NCBI GenBank assembly: GCA_016934415.1
Contig: JAFGSW010000001.1
Coordinates: 1 to 54,925, forward strand
Direction of reading: 5' to 3'
Length of the DNA: 54,925 nucleotides
Source: Spirochaetales bacterium
Lineage (GTDB): Bacteria > Spirochaetota > Spirochaetia > SZUA-6 > RPPD01
The notes under the pieces were generated by a model. It was not told where the DNA came from. It worked only from the letters and a program-made list of their open reading frames with translations, and made no database searches. Shown in pieces: positions 1 to 8,212 of this stretch (position 1 is the stretch's first letter; the number at the start of each line of letters is the position of its first letter). The position numbers and the translations under genes are program-made.

Positions 1-247
1 CCCATGCTTTACGAGAGGTGTGGCTGAGCCGCAATTGTTTGTCCATGAGGTTTACTGGTGCCGGCTCAGCCCGGCCGGAAGTGAGAATTGAACTCACGCC
101 CCATGCTTTACGAGAGGTGTGGCTGAGCCGTTATTGTTTGTCCATGAGGTTTACTGGTGCCGGCTCAGCCCGGCCGGAAGACGGAATTGAACCGTCGACC
201 CATGCTTTACGAGAGGTGCTCTCGAACTAATTGTTCTTGGCTTTGAT
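1..247 (-). repeat. Tandem array of tRNA-Thr 3'-half copies
   Basis: Copies of the segment from the anticodon loop to the acceptor end of the adjacent tRNA-Thr recur upstream on the plus-strand map. The marker CCCATGCTTTACGAGAG starts at 1, 100, 199 and, in the intact tRNA, 275, so the first units have an exact 99-bp period. Between half-tRNAs lies a segment with a 10-bp inverted repeat (GGCTGAGCCG with CGGCTCAGCC, about 121-130 and 160-169). The T-stem differs in each copy (GTGAG/CTCAC, GACGG/CCGTC, GACAG/CTGTC) but stays fully paired. Homology to the tRNA breaks at the anticodon loop. The array runs off the left edge, so its full size is unknown. Confidence 0.75.
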
Positions 248-319
248 AGCCGGAAGACAGAATTGAACTGTCGACCCATGCTTTACGAGAGCATTGCTCT
301 ACCCCTGAGCTATTCCGGC
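248..319 (-). tRNA. tRNA-Thr (anticodon CGU)
   Basis: The minus strand folds into a canonical cloverleaf. The acceptor stem is GCCGGAA/TTCCGGC, the D-arm is GCTCAGGGGTAGAGC, and the anticodon stem is ATGCT/AGCAT with loop CTCGTAA. The T-arm is GACAG-TTCAATT-CTGTC. The anticodon at loop positions 34-36 is CGT, giving threonine (ACG codons). CCA is not encoded. It is the only complete tRNA seen; the copies to its left lack the 5' half. Confidence 0.9.
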
Positions 320-462
320 GTTGGGAGACGACATTCTATTATAGCCGGCGGGTTTTTGGCAAGACCCGGTGGAAACTGATTTTGTTGACAATGGGTATGG
401 GCGGAATTATCATTGCCTGGATGGCGTTGCCGTCGCTATGAGAGTACGCATGGAGGTATCAT

Positions 463-1170
463 GTGAAAACACGCATCGTGGTTCTTTCAATCGCGGTCGT
501 GCTCGTTTGTGCGGTCGTCCTGCCGATCGCGGCCGCTCCCGGCAAGTTCGCCGTCACCAAGACGGCGGACAAAATAGTCATTTCCGGCGACAAGGCGAAG
601 AAAACCGCCTCGGACAAATTCGCCTTGAGCAAGGACGCCTGGTACGTGATCAAGATCAAGTACTCGGGCCCCGCGGTGAGTATTTGCCAACTGTCGCTCG
701 TCAACCAGAAAATGATCGACGATAAAGCGACGGTCGGCGGCATGCTCACCAACTGGATCGGCCCGAAGCAGACGGAGCTCATTCGGGCCAAGGGCCGGTT
801 TACTACCGGGGACTATATGATCTATGCCGATGAAACCGGCGGCTCCTTCACCGTGGAGATCCTGAAAAGCCCGAAACCAGCCAGCCTGTCGAGCGCCAAA
901 ACGTTCAGCGGCACGGCCGACGCGGTGACTTCTTTCTTCAAGCTGAAAAAGGGCGCCGCCAATTTCACCGTCAACCAGAAGTTGAAGGACCGGTTTTCGC
1001 CCCGCGTCGAGGTCAACCTCTATAACGCGACAACGGGAGCGTTCGTGGCCAATCTCTGCCGAAACTCGACGGATGCCAAGCTCACCTCCGGGGCCGACAT
1101 CCCCGCCGCCGGGACCTACGTTCTGGAAGTGCGTGGAGGCGGCGCCTGGGACGTCTCGTACTCCCAGTAG
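463..1170 (+). CDS. Secreted protein of unknown function
   Basis: This is a 235-residue protein with a classical signal peptide: MKTR, then a hydrophobic stretch of about 20 residues ending near AAA (residues 23-25). The mature part is rich in beta-forming and Lys/Thr residues and appears to contain two similar beta-sandwich halves, the second ending in TYVLEVRGGGAWDVSY. That ending recalls PPC-like (bacterial pre-peptidase C-terminal) domains, but the match is too weak to name a family. The GTG start at 463 is preceded by GGAGG with 6-base spacing; an ATG two bases earlier is out of frame. The gene stands alone and ends just before a strong terminator, so it is probably monocistronic. It is likely periplasmic or surface-exposed. 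Its function is unknown. Confidence 0.7.
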   Translation: MKTRIVVLSIAVVLVCAVVLPIAAAPGKFAVTKTADKIVISGDKAKKTASDKFALSKDAWYVIKIKYSGPAVSICQLSLVNQKMIDDKATVGGMLTNWIGPKQTELIRAKGRFTTGDYMIYADETGGSFTVEILKSPKPASLSSAKTFSGTADAVTSFFKLKKGAANFTVNQKLKDRFSPRVEVNLYNATTGAFVANLCRNSTDAKLTSGADIPAAGTYVLEVRGGGAWDVSYSQ

Positions 1171-1191
1171 GAGCTGTTTTTATCCGCGACA

Positions 1192-1237
1192 CCGGCTTCG
1201 GACGACGGAATCCCGTTCCGTCCGGAGCCGGTTTTTT
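1192..1237 (+). terminator. Rho-independent terminator
   Basis: The arms CCGGCT-CGGACG and CGTCCG-AGCCGG, each with one bulged base, form a strong GC hairpin. A run of six T follows immediately. It lies 21 bases after the stop of the secreted-protein gene. Confidence 0.85.
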
Positions 1238-1291
1238 CAGGCTTGTACGTCATGGGCATGATAGTGAAACGGAGGCGATGATGTCGGGCGT

Positions 1292-1756
1292 ATGTTTTTC
1301 CCGGAGACCGATCGCTATCGCCTTATTTCCTCATCCGCCACCGATATATCCTGGCTCGACACGATCAATCCCACGGGCGGAGGCGCGCTGGTAATCGCCG
1401 AAGGACTCTTCATGTACCTCGCCGAGGCCGACATCCGCGCCTTGATCGGACGGCTGCTCGACAAGTTCCCGGCCGGTGTGTTGGCCTTCGACAGTTACAG
1501 CGCGACCGCCGCCAGGGGAATCAGCCGTCACCCGTCCATCAAGAAAACGGGCGCGGTCGTGAAGTGGGGGATCAATCAGGCGAAAGACATCGAATCCTGG
1601 GACGCGCGCCTGCGGTTTGTCGAGGAATGGTACTTCACGCAATCGCCCGAGCTCGCCAAGCTCGACGGCGGCTATCGCCTGCTCTTCAAAATCATGGGAC
1701 TCTTCAAGGCCGCCAAAAAAGCGCATCGCATACTGATGTTTCGCTGGGGTGACTGA
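1292..1756 (+). pseudogene. 5'-truncated leucine-carboxyl-methyltransferase-like protein
   Basis: The 154 residues match only the C-terminal part of the SAM-dependent LCMT/Ppm1-like O-methyltransferase family. Family-typical features are FPETDRYRLISSSATD followed by SWLD (near residues 4-23) and the EGLFMYL motif (residues 37-43). The N-terminal part that carries the SAM-binding glycine loop, about 100 residues in this family, is missing, and an in-frame stop at 1265 blocks any longer reading. A good Shine-Dalgarno (GGAGG at 1271) sits before ATGATG at 1278 but in another frame. That suggests either decay or fusion of a foreign start region to the gene's tail. It is probably non-functional. 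Confidence 0.6.
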
Positions 1757-1815
1757 GGAAACGGATCAATCGTACGCGGCTTGCGTTCGATGCATGGCGA
1801 GGAGCGACCGCCCGG

Positions 1816-2964
1816 TCAGGGCCGGTCGCAGGCCGGGATGAGGGCGTCGAGAAGCTGGGGCCGCCAGCATGACGCGGCGGGATCGTAGGCGCCGAAACCG
1901 GAACAGAATTCCCAGTACCCCCAGCTCATCACGCGGTGTTCCGCCTCGCGCGCGATGAACGCCGTCCAGGCTTTTTGGCAGTCCGGGTTGACGTATTTCG
2001 CGTACGCGCCGAATTCCCCCATGAAGATCTCGAATCCCCGGCCGCTGACGGAATCCCAGGAGGTGACGGCGTTGAGAAGATCGAGCAGGGGCTGTTGGTC
2101 GGCCGCGCAGCCGGTCCAGGCCGTCCCGATCCAGGCGTCGGAGCCGGACACCCATTCGGCGCCCTGGTGGGTGAAGTGGAACGGCTCGTAATAGTGAATC
2201 GTAATGATTGTATTATCCGCCGTGCAGGCCCCGGGCAGATCGAGGTTCTGCAATCCGGGCACGCCGCCCCAGTTGGCCGTCCCCACCATGATTTTCCGGC
2301 CGGCTTGGGTCGCCGAATGGTCCGTCCAGATCACTGTCGTCAGGTCTTCGATGATGTCGTTCCATTCGGCATAGCCCACGCGGCCGTTCGGCTCGTTCAG
2401 GAGCTCGAACACGACCTTGTCCGTGCCGTATGAGGACGATGGGAACTCATCGCAGATCCGGCTCCAGATGGCGGCCAGCCGCTCTCGGTGATAGGCGAGC
2501 GTGGAATTCGACGGATCGAACATTTCATTGTAGTGGTGGCAATTCATGACCACGCGCAAGTCCGCCCCGAGCGCCCAGTCGACGACCTGCCTGACCCGAT
2601 TGAGAAACTGCGAAGCGATCGTGTAATCCGGACCGTCCGTGGACGCGTGGTCCGACCAGCGGATGGGAAGGCGCACCGAGCTGAAGCCCGCCGCCTTGAT
2701 GGCGGTGAAATCGGACTGAAGGATGAGACGGCCGCCCGTCCAGGAGCCCTCGCCCAGCGGATAGGTCGCGTCCTTGGGCGCTTCCAGGAAATTGCCCATG
2801 TTGATGCCCCGGCCGAGGAAGGTGTCGGAGTTGTCGTAATCGTATTTGTCCGTGTAGTAGCTGGGATCGAGGACGACTGCCGTTCCCGTGGGCGGGGTGC
2901 AGGAAAAGAGGAATAAAACCGCCAGCGCAATAAGCGGGCGGCATATTTTGGCGAAATGGTTCAA
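1816..2964 (-). CDS. Glycoside hydrolase family 5 lipoprotein (endoglucanase-like)
   Basis: The 382-residue protein has a lipoprotein signal peptide with lipobox LFSC (Cys22). A GH5 TIM barrel follows. The acid/base Glu is in LLNEPNG (E191), the HYYEP segment is at 257-261, and the nucleophile Glu is in FMGEFGAY (E317); NCHHYNE (141-147) is also typical. The family cleaves beta-1,4 glycosidic bonds in cellulose, mannan or related glucans. The lipid anchor puts it on the periplasmic face of the inner membrane or on the outer membrane. The start is TTG, supported by AAGGAGA 6 bases upstream. The gene is isolated and faces the methyltransferase remnant tail to tail. The exact substrate cannot be read from sequence. 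Confidence 0.88.
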   Translation of the reverse strand: MNHFAKICRPLIALAVLFLFSCTPPTGTAVVLDPSYYTDKYDYDNSDTFLGRGINMGNFLEAPKDATYPLGEGSWTGGRLILQSDFTAIKAAGFSSVRLPIRWSDHASTDGPDYTIASQFLNRVRQVVDWALGADLRVVMNCHHYNEMFDPSNSTLAYHRERLAAIWSRICDEFPSSSYGTDKVVFELLNEPNGRVGYAEWNDIIEDLTTVIWTDHSATQAGRKIMVGTANWGGVPGLQNLDLPGACTADNTIITIHYYEPFHFTHQGAEWVSGSDAWIGTAWTGCAADQQPLLDLLNAVTSWDSVSGRGFEIFMGEFGAYAKYVNPDCQKAWTAFIAREAEHRVMSWGYWEFCSGFGAYDPAASCWRPQLLDALIPACDRP

Positions 2965-3083
2965 AGCGGTCTCCTTGGTCGAATTTTTCTATTTATGGTA
3001 TACCAATATTATAGCCCAAAAAACCGCATTGTAAAGACGCCCCAGGATCGGATTTTTCGTTCCCGAATCTTTTCTCTGAATTA

Positions 3084-3440
3084 CCGATTGGATTCTTTGT
3101 CGGTCCGACTGAATTCTTTGTCGCACCGACTGAATTCTTTGTCGCACCGACTAAATCCTTTGTCGCACCGATTAAATCCTTTGTCGCACCGATTAAATCC
3201 TTTGTCGGTCCGACCAAATTCTTTGTCGCACTGATTGAATTCTTTGTCGCACCGACTGAATTCTTTGTCGCACCGACTGAATTCTTTGTCACACCGACTG
3301 AATTCTTTGTCGCACCGACTGAATTCTTTGTCGCGTCGACTGAATTATTAGTCGCACCGACTGAATTCTTTGTCGCACCGACTGAATTCTTTGTCGCACC
3401 GACTGAATTCCTTGTCGCACCGACTGAATTCCTTGTCGCG
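3084..3440. repeat. 21-bp minisatellite, 17 units
   Basis: Seventeen head-to-tail units of exactly 21 bp occupy 3084-3440, with core GTCGCACCGACTGAATTC. Variants (CCGATTAAATCC, TCGGTCCGACC) are clustered, as expected from unequal exchange or slippage. Because 21 is a multiple of three, every frame stays open for long stretches. The minus strand would read repeated KNSVGAT, but the frame has stops at about 3346, no ribosome-binding site and no known domain. The repeat lies in a 645-bp spacer between the GH5 gene start (2964) and the end of the next gene (3610). Confidence 0.92.
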
Positions 3441-3470
3441 CCGATAGATAATTCTTTTTCCCTTTTCTTT

Positions 3471-3605
3471 TCCCGCGTCCCGTCCGTAGCTATTCCTTCC
3501 TTCTCTTATCCGCGTTCATCCGCGTCCTATCCGTAGTTTTTTTCTTCTCCGTTGCTTTCTTCCTTATCCGTGTCATCGGTTTTTATCCGTGTCATCCGTG
3601 GTTCC
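3471..3605 (-). repeat. Dispersed CTACGGATG-type repeat cluster
   Basis: This cluster consists of several minus-oriented copies of the window-wide family, seen on the plus strand as ATCCGCGTTCATCCGCGTCC, TATCCGTAG and TTATCCGTGTCATCCGTGG. It abuts the 3' end of the gene ending at 3610. Read along that gene's transcript it appears as CCACGGATGACACGG, then CTACGGATAGGACGCGG. Confidence 0.85.
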
Positions 3606-3609
3606 CTTC

Positions 3610-4428
3610 TTACTCCGCCCCGGGACCGGCCGCCGTGATCTGGACGCCGCCGTCGTTCTGGATCCTCACCGAGTAATCGGTGTCGGGTTTGGCTTTGACG
3701 TAGGTGATCTGCCTCTGCACGGTCTTCGTGCCGGGGAGAACCCAGGGGTTGTCTTCCACGAAGCGATAGAGCGCCTCGGAGATTCCGGGCGGGCGCTTGA
3801 GTTCGTACGCCCGCATTTCCTGGGTCATCTCGCTTCCCGGCTTCACTTCCGCCGATTTGAGCCCCACGAAGCGGTAGGCGGTCTTGGCGCCGAAGAAGAC
3901 GAAGACGTCGTGGAAGACGATCTCCTTGACCTCGGCGCCGAGGAGCGTCCCCGGCATGTCGAGGGCTTCCGCCTTTCGGCCGGGCAGGATGAAATCGAAT
4001 TTCATCGATCCGTTTTTCACCTCGCCCACGTCCAGGCGCGCGATTTCGGTCTCTCCGGTGAAGGCGGTCACCGCCCGGAAGAAGAGGACGAGGGCGACCG
4101 CGGCCGCGCCGGCCAGGAGGAGGAGAGGGAGGCCGGCCGCTTTCCGGAAGCGGAAGGCGATGAAGAACACGGCCGTGACGATCAGGGCGAAGAGAAGGAC
4201 TTTCGCGTCCTTGAGTCTTTCCGCCCCCGGGATGAACACGGCGCAGAGAACGAAAATGACGCACAGGGCGACGGCCAGGGCCGCCGAAAAGCCCTTTCGT
4301 TCCCGCGCCCGCTCCGGATCCTTCTTGTTCGTCGTGCGCCGGGTAAGGGCGGACAGGGCCGCGCCCGCGAAGAGCGAAGCGGCGAAGATCCAGGGATAGG
4401 GGCTTTGCAGGAGAAGGTTAAACGCCAT
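3610..4428 (-). CDS. Membrane protein of unknown function
   Basis: The 272-residue protein has four predicted transmembrane segments in its first 120 or so residues (near 13-28, 46-66, 77-93 and 99-120), separated by short charged loops. A soluble, mainly beta C-terminal domain of about 150 residues follows. No family is recognised. The start overlaps the last 11 bases of the upstream M32 carboxypeptidase gene, so the two are translationally coupled and probably co-expressed. The C-terminal domain would be on one face of the membrane; orientation is not clear from charge alone. Confidence 0.7.
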   Translation of the reverse strand: MAFNLLLQSPYPWIFAASLFAGAALSALTRRTTNKKDPERARERKGFSAALAVALCVIFVLCAVFIPGAERLKDAKVLLFALIVTAVFFIAFRFRKAAGLPLLLLAGAAAVALVLFFRAVTAFTGETEIARLDVGEVKNGSMKFDFILPGRKAEALDMPGTLLGAEVKEIVFHDVFVFFGAKTAYRFVGLKSAEVKPGSEMTQEMRAYELKRPPGISEALYRFVEDNPWVLPGTKTVQRQITYVKAKPDTDYSVRIQNDGGVQITAAGPGAE

Positions 4429-5932
4429 ACAGCTCTCCGTATTTTTTTTCGAGGTAGTCGATGAAATGACCGGCGTTGAGCCTTTCGCCGGTCACGTGCG
4501 CGAGAAGGTCCTGGGCCGGATAGACGCTCCCCCGGGCGTGGACGTGTTCCTTGAGCCAGTCCCGGACCGTGTCCAGCCGCCCCTGTCCGATCTCCTCCTC
4601 GACGTCCGGGTGCTTGCGCTTGAGCGCGGTGAAAAACTGGGCCGCGGCCAGGTTGCCGAGGGTGTAGGTCGGGAAGTAGCCGAAGGCGCCCATGGACCAG
4701 TGCACGTCCTGGAGGACGCCGTCGCGGTCCGCATCGGGCTTTACGCCGAGAAGCTTTTCCGATTCAACGGCCCAGGCGGCCGGGACGTCGTCCATGGCGA
4801 GCTCGCCCGTAAAAATTTTTTTCTCCAGGGTGAAGCGGAGGATGATGTGCAGATTGTAGGTCACCTCGTCCGCCTCCACCCGGATGAGCGACGGGCTCAC
4901 CGCGTTGACCGCGCGGTAGAACCGGTCGGCGTCGACGTCGCCTAACGCTTCCGGGAAGAGCGGCTTGAGCTTGGGAAAGAACGCCGTCCAGAAGGCGCGG
5001 CTGCGGCCGATCAGGTTTTCCCAGAGCCGCGACTGGGACTCGTGGATGCCGAGCGACGCTCCCGACGCCAAAAGCGACCCGCGCAGCGAGGCGCCGAAGC
5101 CCTGCTCGTAGAGGCCGTGGCCCGCCTCGTGGATGGCGCCGAACACGGCGCCGGGGAAGAACCTCTCGTTGTAGCGGGTGGTGAGTCGGACGTCGTCGCG
5201 GCCCAGGGTGGTGGTGAAGGGATGGGCCGAGACGTCGAGCCGCCCGCGGGACAAGTCGAAGCCCATGGCGCGGAGCAGGGTGAGCCCGAACGCGCGCTGT
5301 TTGTCCGCGGGGAAGGAGCGCGTGAGAATCGCGGCGCCGGCGTCGACGGCGCTCCCCCGGATCTTCTCCACCAGGGGCACGAGCCGGGCGCGAAGAGCGG
5401 CAAGGATTTTTTCGAGCTCCCCGGTCGTCATCCACGGCTCGTACTCGTCGAGAAGCGGATCGTAGACGCTTTCCGCATATCCCTGGCATTCGGCGTACGC
5501 TTTCAGGAGCTCGACGAGCTTGGCCAGGTACGGCTTGAAGAGCTTGAAGTCCGAGGCTTTGCGCGCGCGCACCCACTCGGCCTGGGCCAGACTCTGGGTC
5601 TTGGCGAGCTCCTCCACGAGTTCCTTCGGCGTCTTCACCTGTTTCGAGTATCGCCGGAAGGCTTCGCGCAGGAAGCCGCGCGTCTCGTCGTCGACGCCGG
5701 AGGGGCCCATTTTCGTTTTCTCCGACATGCCGAGCGCGCCGAAGAGCTCCTCCTGGCGCGGGTCGACGATCCGGTCGTGGACCATTCCCTGGAGCAATGC
5801 CACCTGCTCGGCCCGCTCCTCGATGGCGCGCTCCGGCATGTACGTCTCCTGGTCCCAGCGCAGGATGTCGATGGAGTGGTTCAGGAGCAGGATCTCGCGG
5901 TCGCGTTGCTTGAGTTCGGCAAGGGCGTCCAT
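4418..5932 (-). CDS. M32-family metallocarboxypeptidase (carboxypeptidase Taq)
   Basis: This is a zinc-dependent carboxypeptidase of the Taq/Pfu M32 family, a cytosolic enzyme that removes C-terminal residues from peptides. The motif HEAGH (about residues 268-272) gives two zinc histidines and the catalytic Glu. The third ligand Glu is in GIHESQSR (about E298). Family motifs DDVRLTTRYNE, HPFTTT and DPLLDEYEP are also present, and the length of 504 residues is normal. The ATG at 5932 is preferred: AGGAGG lies 8 bases upstream, while an in-frame TTG two codons earlier would be only 2 bases from that site. The gene overlaps the next membrane-protein gene. Confidence 0.93.
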   Translation of the reverse strand: MDALAELKQRDREILLLNHSIDILRWDQETYMPERAIEERAEQVALLQGMVHDRIVDPRQEELFGALGMSEKTKMGPSGVDDETRGFLREAFRRYSKQVKTPKELVEELAKTQSLAQAEWVRARKASDFKLFKPYLAKLVELLKAYAECQGYAESVYDPLLDEYEPWMTTGELEKILAALRARLVPLVEKIRGSAVDAGAAILTRSFPADKQRAFGLTLLRAMGFDLSRGRLDVSAHPFTTTLGRDDVRLTTRYNERFFPGAVFGAIHEAGHGLYEQGFGASLRGSLLASGASLGIHESQSRLWENLIGRSRAFWTAFFPKLKPLFPEALGDVDADRFYRAVNAVSPSLIRVEADEVTYNLHIILRFTLEKKIFTGELAMDDVPAAWAVESEKLLGVKPDADRDGVLQDVHWSMGAFGYFPTYTLGNLAAAQFFTALKRKHPDVEEEIGQGRLDTVRDWLKEHVHARGSVYPAQDLLAHVTGERLNAGHFIDYLEKKYGELYGV

Positions 5933-5983
5933 TTTCAATTCCTCCTTCGAGCCTTTATCTCATGTCAAGAAGGGAGAAACTAC

Positions 5984-6122
5984 GGATGACGCGGATGAAC
6001 GCGGATAAGAATGGAGAGAGGAGACGGAAAAATAATAGGAGCGAAAACAATTGACTTCGTCACGCCCATATTTATTTTCTATTTCCATCTTTATCCGCGT
6101 CCCATCCGCGTTCATCCGTAGT
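5984..6122. repeat. Large inverted repeat built from CTACGGATG elements
   Basis: The left arm ACTACGGATGACGCGGATGA (from about 5981, continuing ACGCGGATAAG) faces a right arm TTTATCCGCGTCCC continuing to CATCCGCGTTCATCCGTAGT (about 6090-6122). The spacer is purine-rich beside the left arm and pyrimidine-rich beside the right arm, so pairing can extend inward. It lies between the kinase gene's 3' end (6134) and the start of the M32 gene (5932). Confidence 0.85.
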
Positions 6123-6133
6123 TCCTCTTCTTT

Positions 6134-7462
6134 TCAGTACGCGTACTCGCTTCCGCCGATGAACTCCCGCAGCAGCGACGTCCTCGGCACGAGGGCGTCG
6201 TCGCCGCAGGCCGGGATTTCGGCGAAGAGCGCGCGGACCCGCTCGGCGCGCTCTTGGGCGTCCTCGACATCGGCGTCGCCACGGAACTCCTCCGCGAAGC
6301 GCGCGAAGGATTCCTCCAGCCGGGCCTTGAGAAAGGGGAGCTCGTAGGCCAGGGAGCTGTTGACCACGGCGTGGGCCTGCATGAGCCGGGAGACGATGTG
6401 GCGCAGCTCGGCGCGGCGCACGTAGTGCCAGTGGAGGATGGTGTGCCGCGGGTCGTAGTTCCGGAACTGGAGGTCGCGCACCATGCGCCGCATGAGGCGC
6501 ACGTCGCTCCAGCGCAGGAACCGGCCGTCCGAGTCCTTGAGCTGGGCGAGCGTCTCGATGTAGAGCTTGAACTTGGCCGATTCCGGGATGCCCGCGGTCA
6601 TCTGCTCGAAAAGGCCGTGCAGCGAGTCGACGAGGACGATGCCTTTCTTCCCCAGGGAGACCCGTCCGCTCGAGCCGCTCCGCTTCCCCTTCTTGAAGTC
6701 GTAAAACGGCACCTCCACGGTTTTCCCCGCCAGGAGGTCGCGGAGGTGGGCGTTCACCATTCCCAGGTCGATGGCCTGGGGCGTCTCGAAATCGTAATCG
6801 CCGTGGCTGTCGCGGGGATGTTCCTCGAGGTTGTAAAAATAATTGTCGACGGTGAGCGGGACGATCTCGAAACCGCGCCCGGCCAGGCGCTCCCTGATCT
6901 TCAGGGTGGTGGTCGTCTTTCCCGAGGCCGAGGGGCCGGAGACGATGAGGATTTTTATGTCCGACAATCGCTCCTCGATTTTGGCGAAGGCCGAATCGAT
7001 TTCGTCTTCGTAGAACTCTTCGGCCGCCGCGATGAGGGCGCCGGGACCAGCGGCGAACCGCGCGGTGAGCTCAGCCGTGGTGGCGCAGTCGTGATCGACC
7101 GCCCAGGAGAGGGCCTCCCAGAGCTTGCGAAAGGGAACGTTTTCCCTCGAATAGGTGAGCGAGTCCCGTCCCTTGCGCTTGAGGGCGTGCTCGTAGCGGT
7201 AGACGATGTACGCCTTGGCGGTGCGGGCGTGGCCGCGCTCGATCAGGCACTTTTCGACGATGTCCTGCACTTCCTCGACCGTCGGGTCGGTGGCGGCGGA
7301 GCCGCGCTTTTCGAGCATGGCCACCACGTCCGCGGCCACGCGCTCCGCCGTCTCCCGGTCGCGGCCGCCCATGGCCACCGCCGCCCGATAGATCGCGAAG
7401 ACGATTTTTTCACGGTCGAACGGCACCAGCCGCCCGTCCCGCTTGACGATTCTTTCTATCAT
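6134..7462 (-). CDS. ATP-cone plus uridine-kinase-like P-loop protein
   Basis: The protein joins an N-terminal ATP-cone (about residues 1-95, starting MIERIVKRDGRLVPFDREKI) to a uridine kinase/phosphoribulokinase-like P-loop domain with Walker A GPSASGKTTTT near residue 176. ATP-cones are nucleotide-sensing regulatory modules best known from ribonucleotide reductase and NrdR. The kinase part suggests phosphorylation of a nucleoside or sugar phosphate, but the substrate is not evident. Similar fusions exist in several bacterial phyla. ATG at 7462 is chosen over an in-frame GTG two codons upstream (7468); neither has a strong ribosome-binding site. The gene stands alone, with its 3' end beside a large inverted repeat. 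Confidence 0.82.
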   Translation of the reverse strand: MIERIVKRDGRLVPFDREKIVFAIYRAAVAMGGRDRETAERVAADVVAMLEKRGSAATDPTVEEVQDIVEKCLIERGHARTAKAYIVYRYEHALKRKGRDSLTYSRENVPFRKLWEALSWAVDHDCATTAELTARFAAGPGALIAAAEEFYEDEIDSAFAKIEERLSDIKILIVSGPSASGKTTTTLKIRERLAGRGFEIVPLTVDNYFYNLEEHPRDSHGDYDFETPQAIDLGMVNAHLRDLLAGKTVEVPFYDFKKGKRSGSSGRVSLGKKGIVLVDSLHGLFEQMTAGIPESAKFKLYIETLAQLKDSDGRFLRWSDVRLMRRMVRDLQFRNYDPRHTILHWHYVRRAELRHIVSRLMQAHAVVNSSLAYELPFLKARLEESFARFAEEFRGDADVEDAQERAERVRALFAEIPACGDDALVPRTSLLREFIGGSEYAY

Positions 7463-7535
7463 GCCCACGCTCTAGGCGCATGATATGTGGAGGAGCGGCG
7501 ATTGTCCAGTGGGAAGGGGTGCACGACCGGGGAGA

Positions 7536-7742
7536 GCGGGCGTACCGCCCGCCCTGGAAAATACACCACGAAGGACACGAAGCGCACGATGAAGGGAGAA
7601 GGACACGAAGGGGAAGAGAAGAAGGAAGAGGGAGGACACGGACGAGGGAAAAAACCTCTCAGGAAACCAGGACGGACGGGAAGCCAGGAAAAGAAGGGAA
7701 GGAGTAAAGAGAATTTTTGGAATGGCGGGCGTCTCGCCCGCC
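7536..7742. repeat. GC palindromes flanking a polypurine stretch
   Basis: Two near-identical palindromes, GCGGGCGTACCGCCCGCC (7536-7553) and GGCGGGCGTCTCGCCCGCC (7724-7742), bracket an almost pure purine region. That region contains CACGAAGGACACGAAG-type repeats (7567-7605) and AGGAAACCAGGACGG (7669-7683). The region lies in the 735-bp gene-free spacer at 7463-8197. The rest of that spacer holds the degenerate minisatellite and a terminal repeat at 8182-8212. Confidence 0.75.
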
Positions 7743-7914
7743 ATAGAGTTGAGCTAAATCCAAGTTGGGAAAAAACGACAGGGACGGGGTTGAACTCGGG
7801 ATGAAGTGTGGACGCCGGTGTCGCGGGTTCTTCGCGCCCTCCGTGTCCTCCTTCCGGGGCGGCAATGGCGCCTGAGAACCGGTCGCAGGCGCCGGCGAGG
7901 CGCTCGCAGGCGTT

Positions 7915-8130
7915 GACATAAAAGAGTCGTGCGCCGACGCGCGGTTGTCGTTCGCCGGATTTTACACTGTCGTTCTTTGACAAGCGCATTTTGTAGGCCG
8001 ACGAAGCGGCGGCGTTCGTCGACAAAGGCTTGGTGTTCAGTGACACGGGCGCGGTGTGCGCCGACAATGGAGCCTGCGTTCGTTGACGGGAAGATGGCGT
8101 GCATCGTCAGGGAGGTTGAGGTTGTGCGCA
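7915..8130. repeat. Degenerate 21-bp minisatellite
   Basis: Phased units of about 21 bp can be lined up, for example GCGTTCGTCGACAAAGGCTT, GTGTTCAGTGACACGGGCGC, GCGTTCGTTGACGGGAAGAT and GCGTGCATCGTCAGGGAGG. One unit is 22 bp. On the minus strand the period appears as seven-residue steps (VGAHRAR, VTEHQAF, VDERRRF, VGLQNAL, VKERQCK). The sequence is far more diverged than the array at 3084-3440 but shares the GTCGG..GC.AC core. No ribosome-binding site or domain supports coding. Confidence 0.6.
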
Positions 8131-8181
8131 CGACGGACAATGACGATGCAAGAAGACCCCTCGTCCCCGCGTCCGAATCCC

Positions 8182-8212
8182 ATTCAAGACATCCGCGTCA
8201 TCCGTAGCTTTT
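8182..8212 (-). repeat. CTACGGATG repeat overlapping the malQ 3' end
   Basis: On the minus strand, AGCTACGGATGACGCGGATG spans the malQ stop codon. The TGA is the one inside CTACGGATGACG, so the repeat itself supplies the last residues (SYG) and the stop of MalQ. Confidence 0.85.

Noticed and set aside
1..320. CRISPR array or integron attC array
   Set aside because: Units contain half-tRNAs with 99-bp spacing and nearly identical spacers, no cas genes or integrase, and no attC core boxes.
2993..3292. Minus-strand reading frame with repeated KNSVGAT as a surface repeat protein
   Set aside because: The 21-bp period keeps all frames open by itself; there is no ribosome-binding site, signal peptide or anchor, and stops flank the region.
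3084..3440. Origin of replication iterons
   Set aside because: No dnaA, repA or parAB nearby and no DnaA-box-like sequence; more simply a minisatellite.
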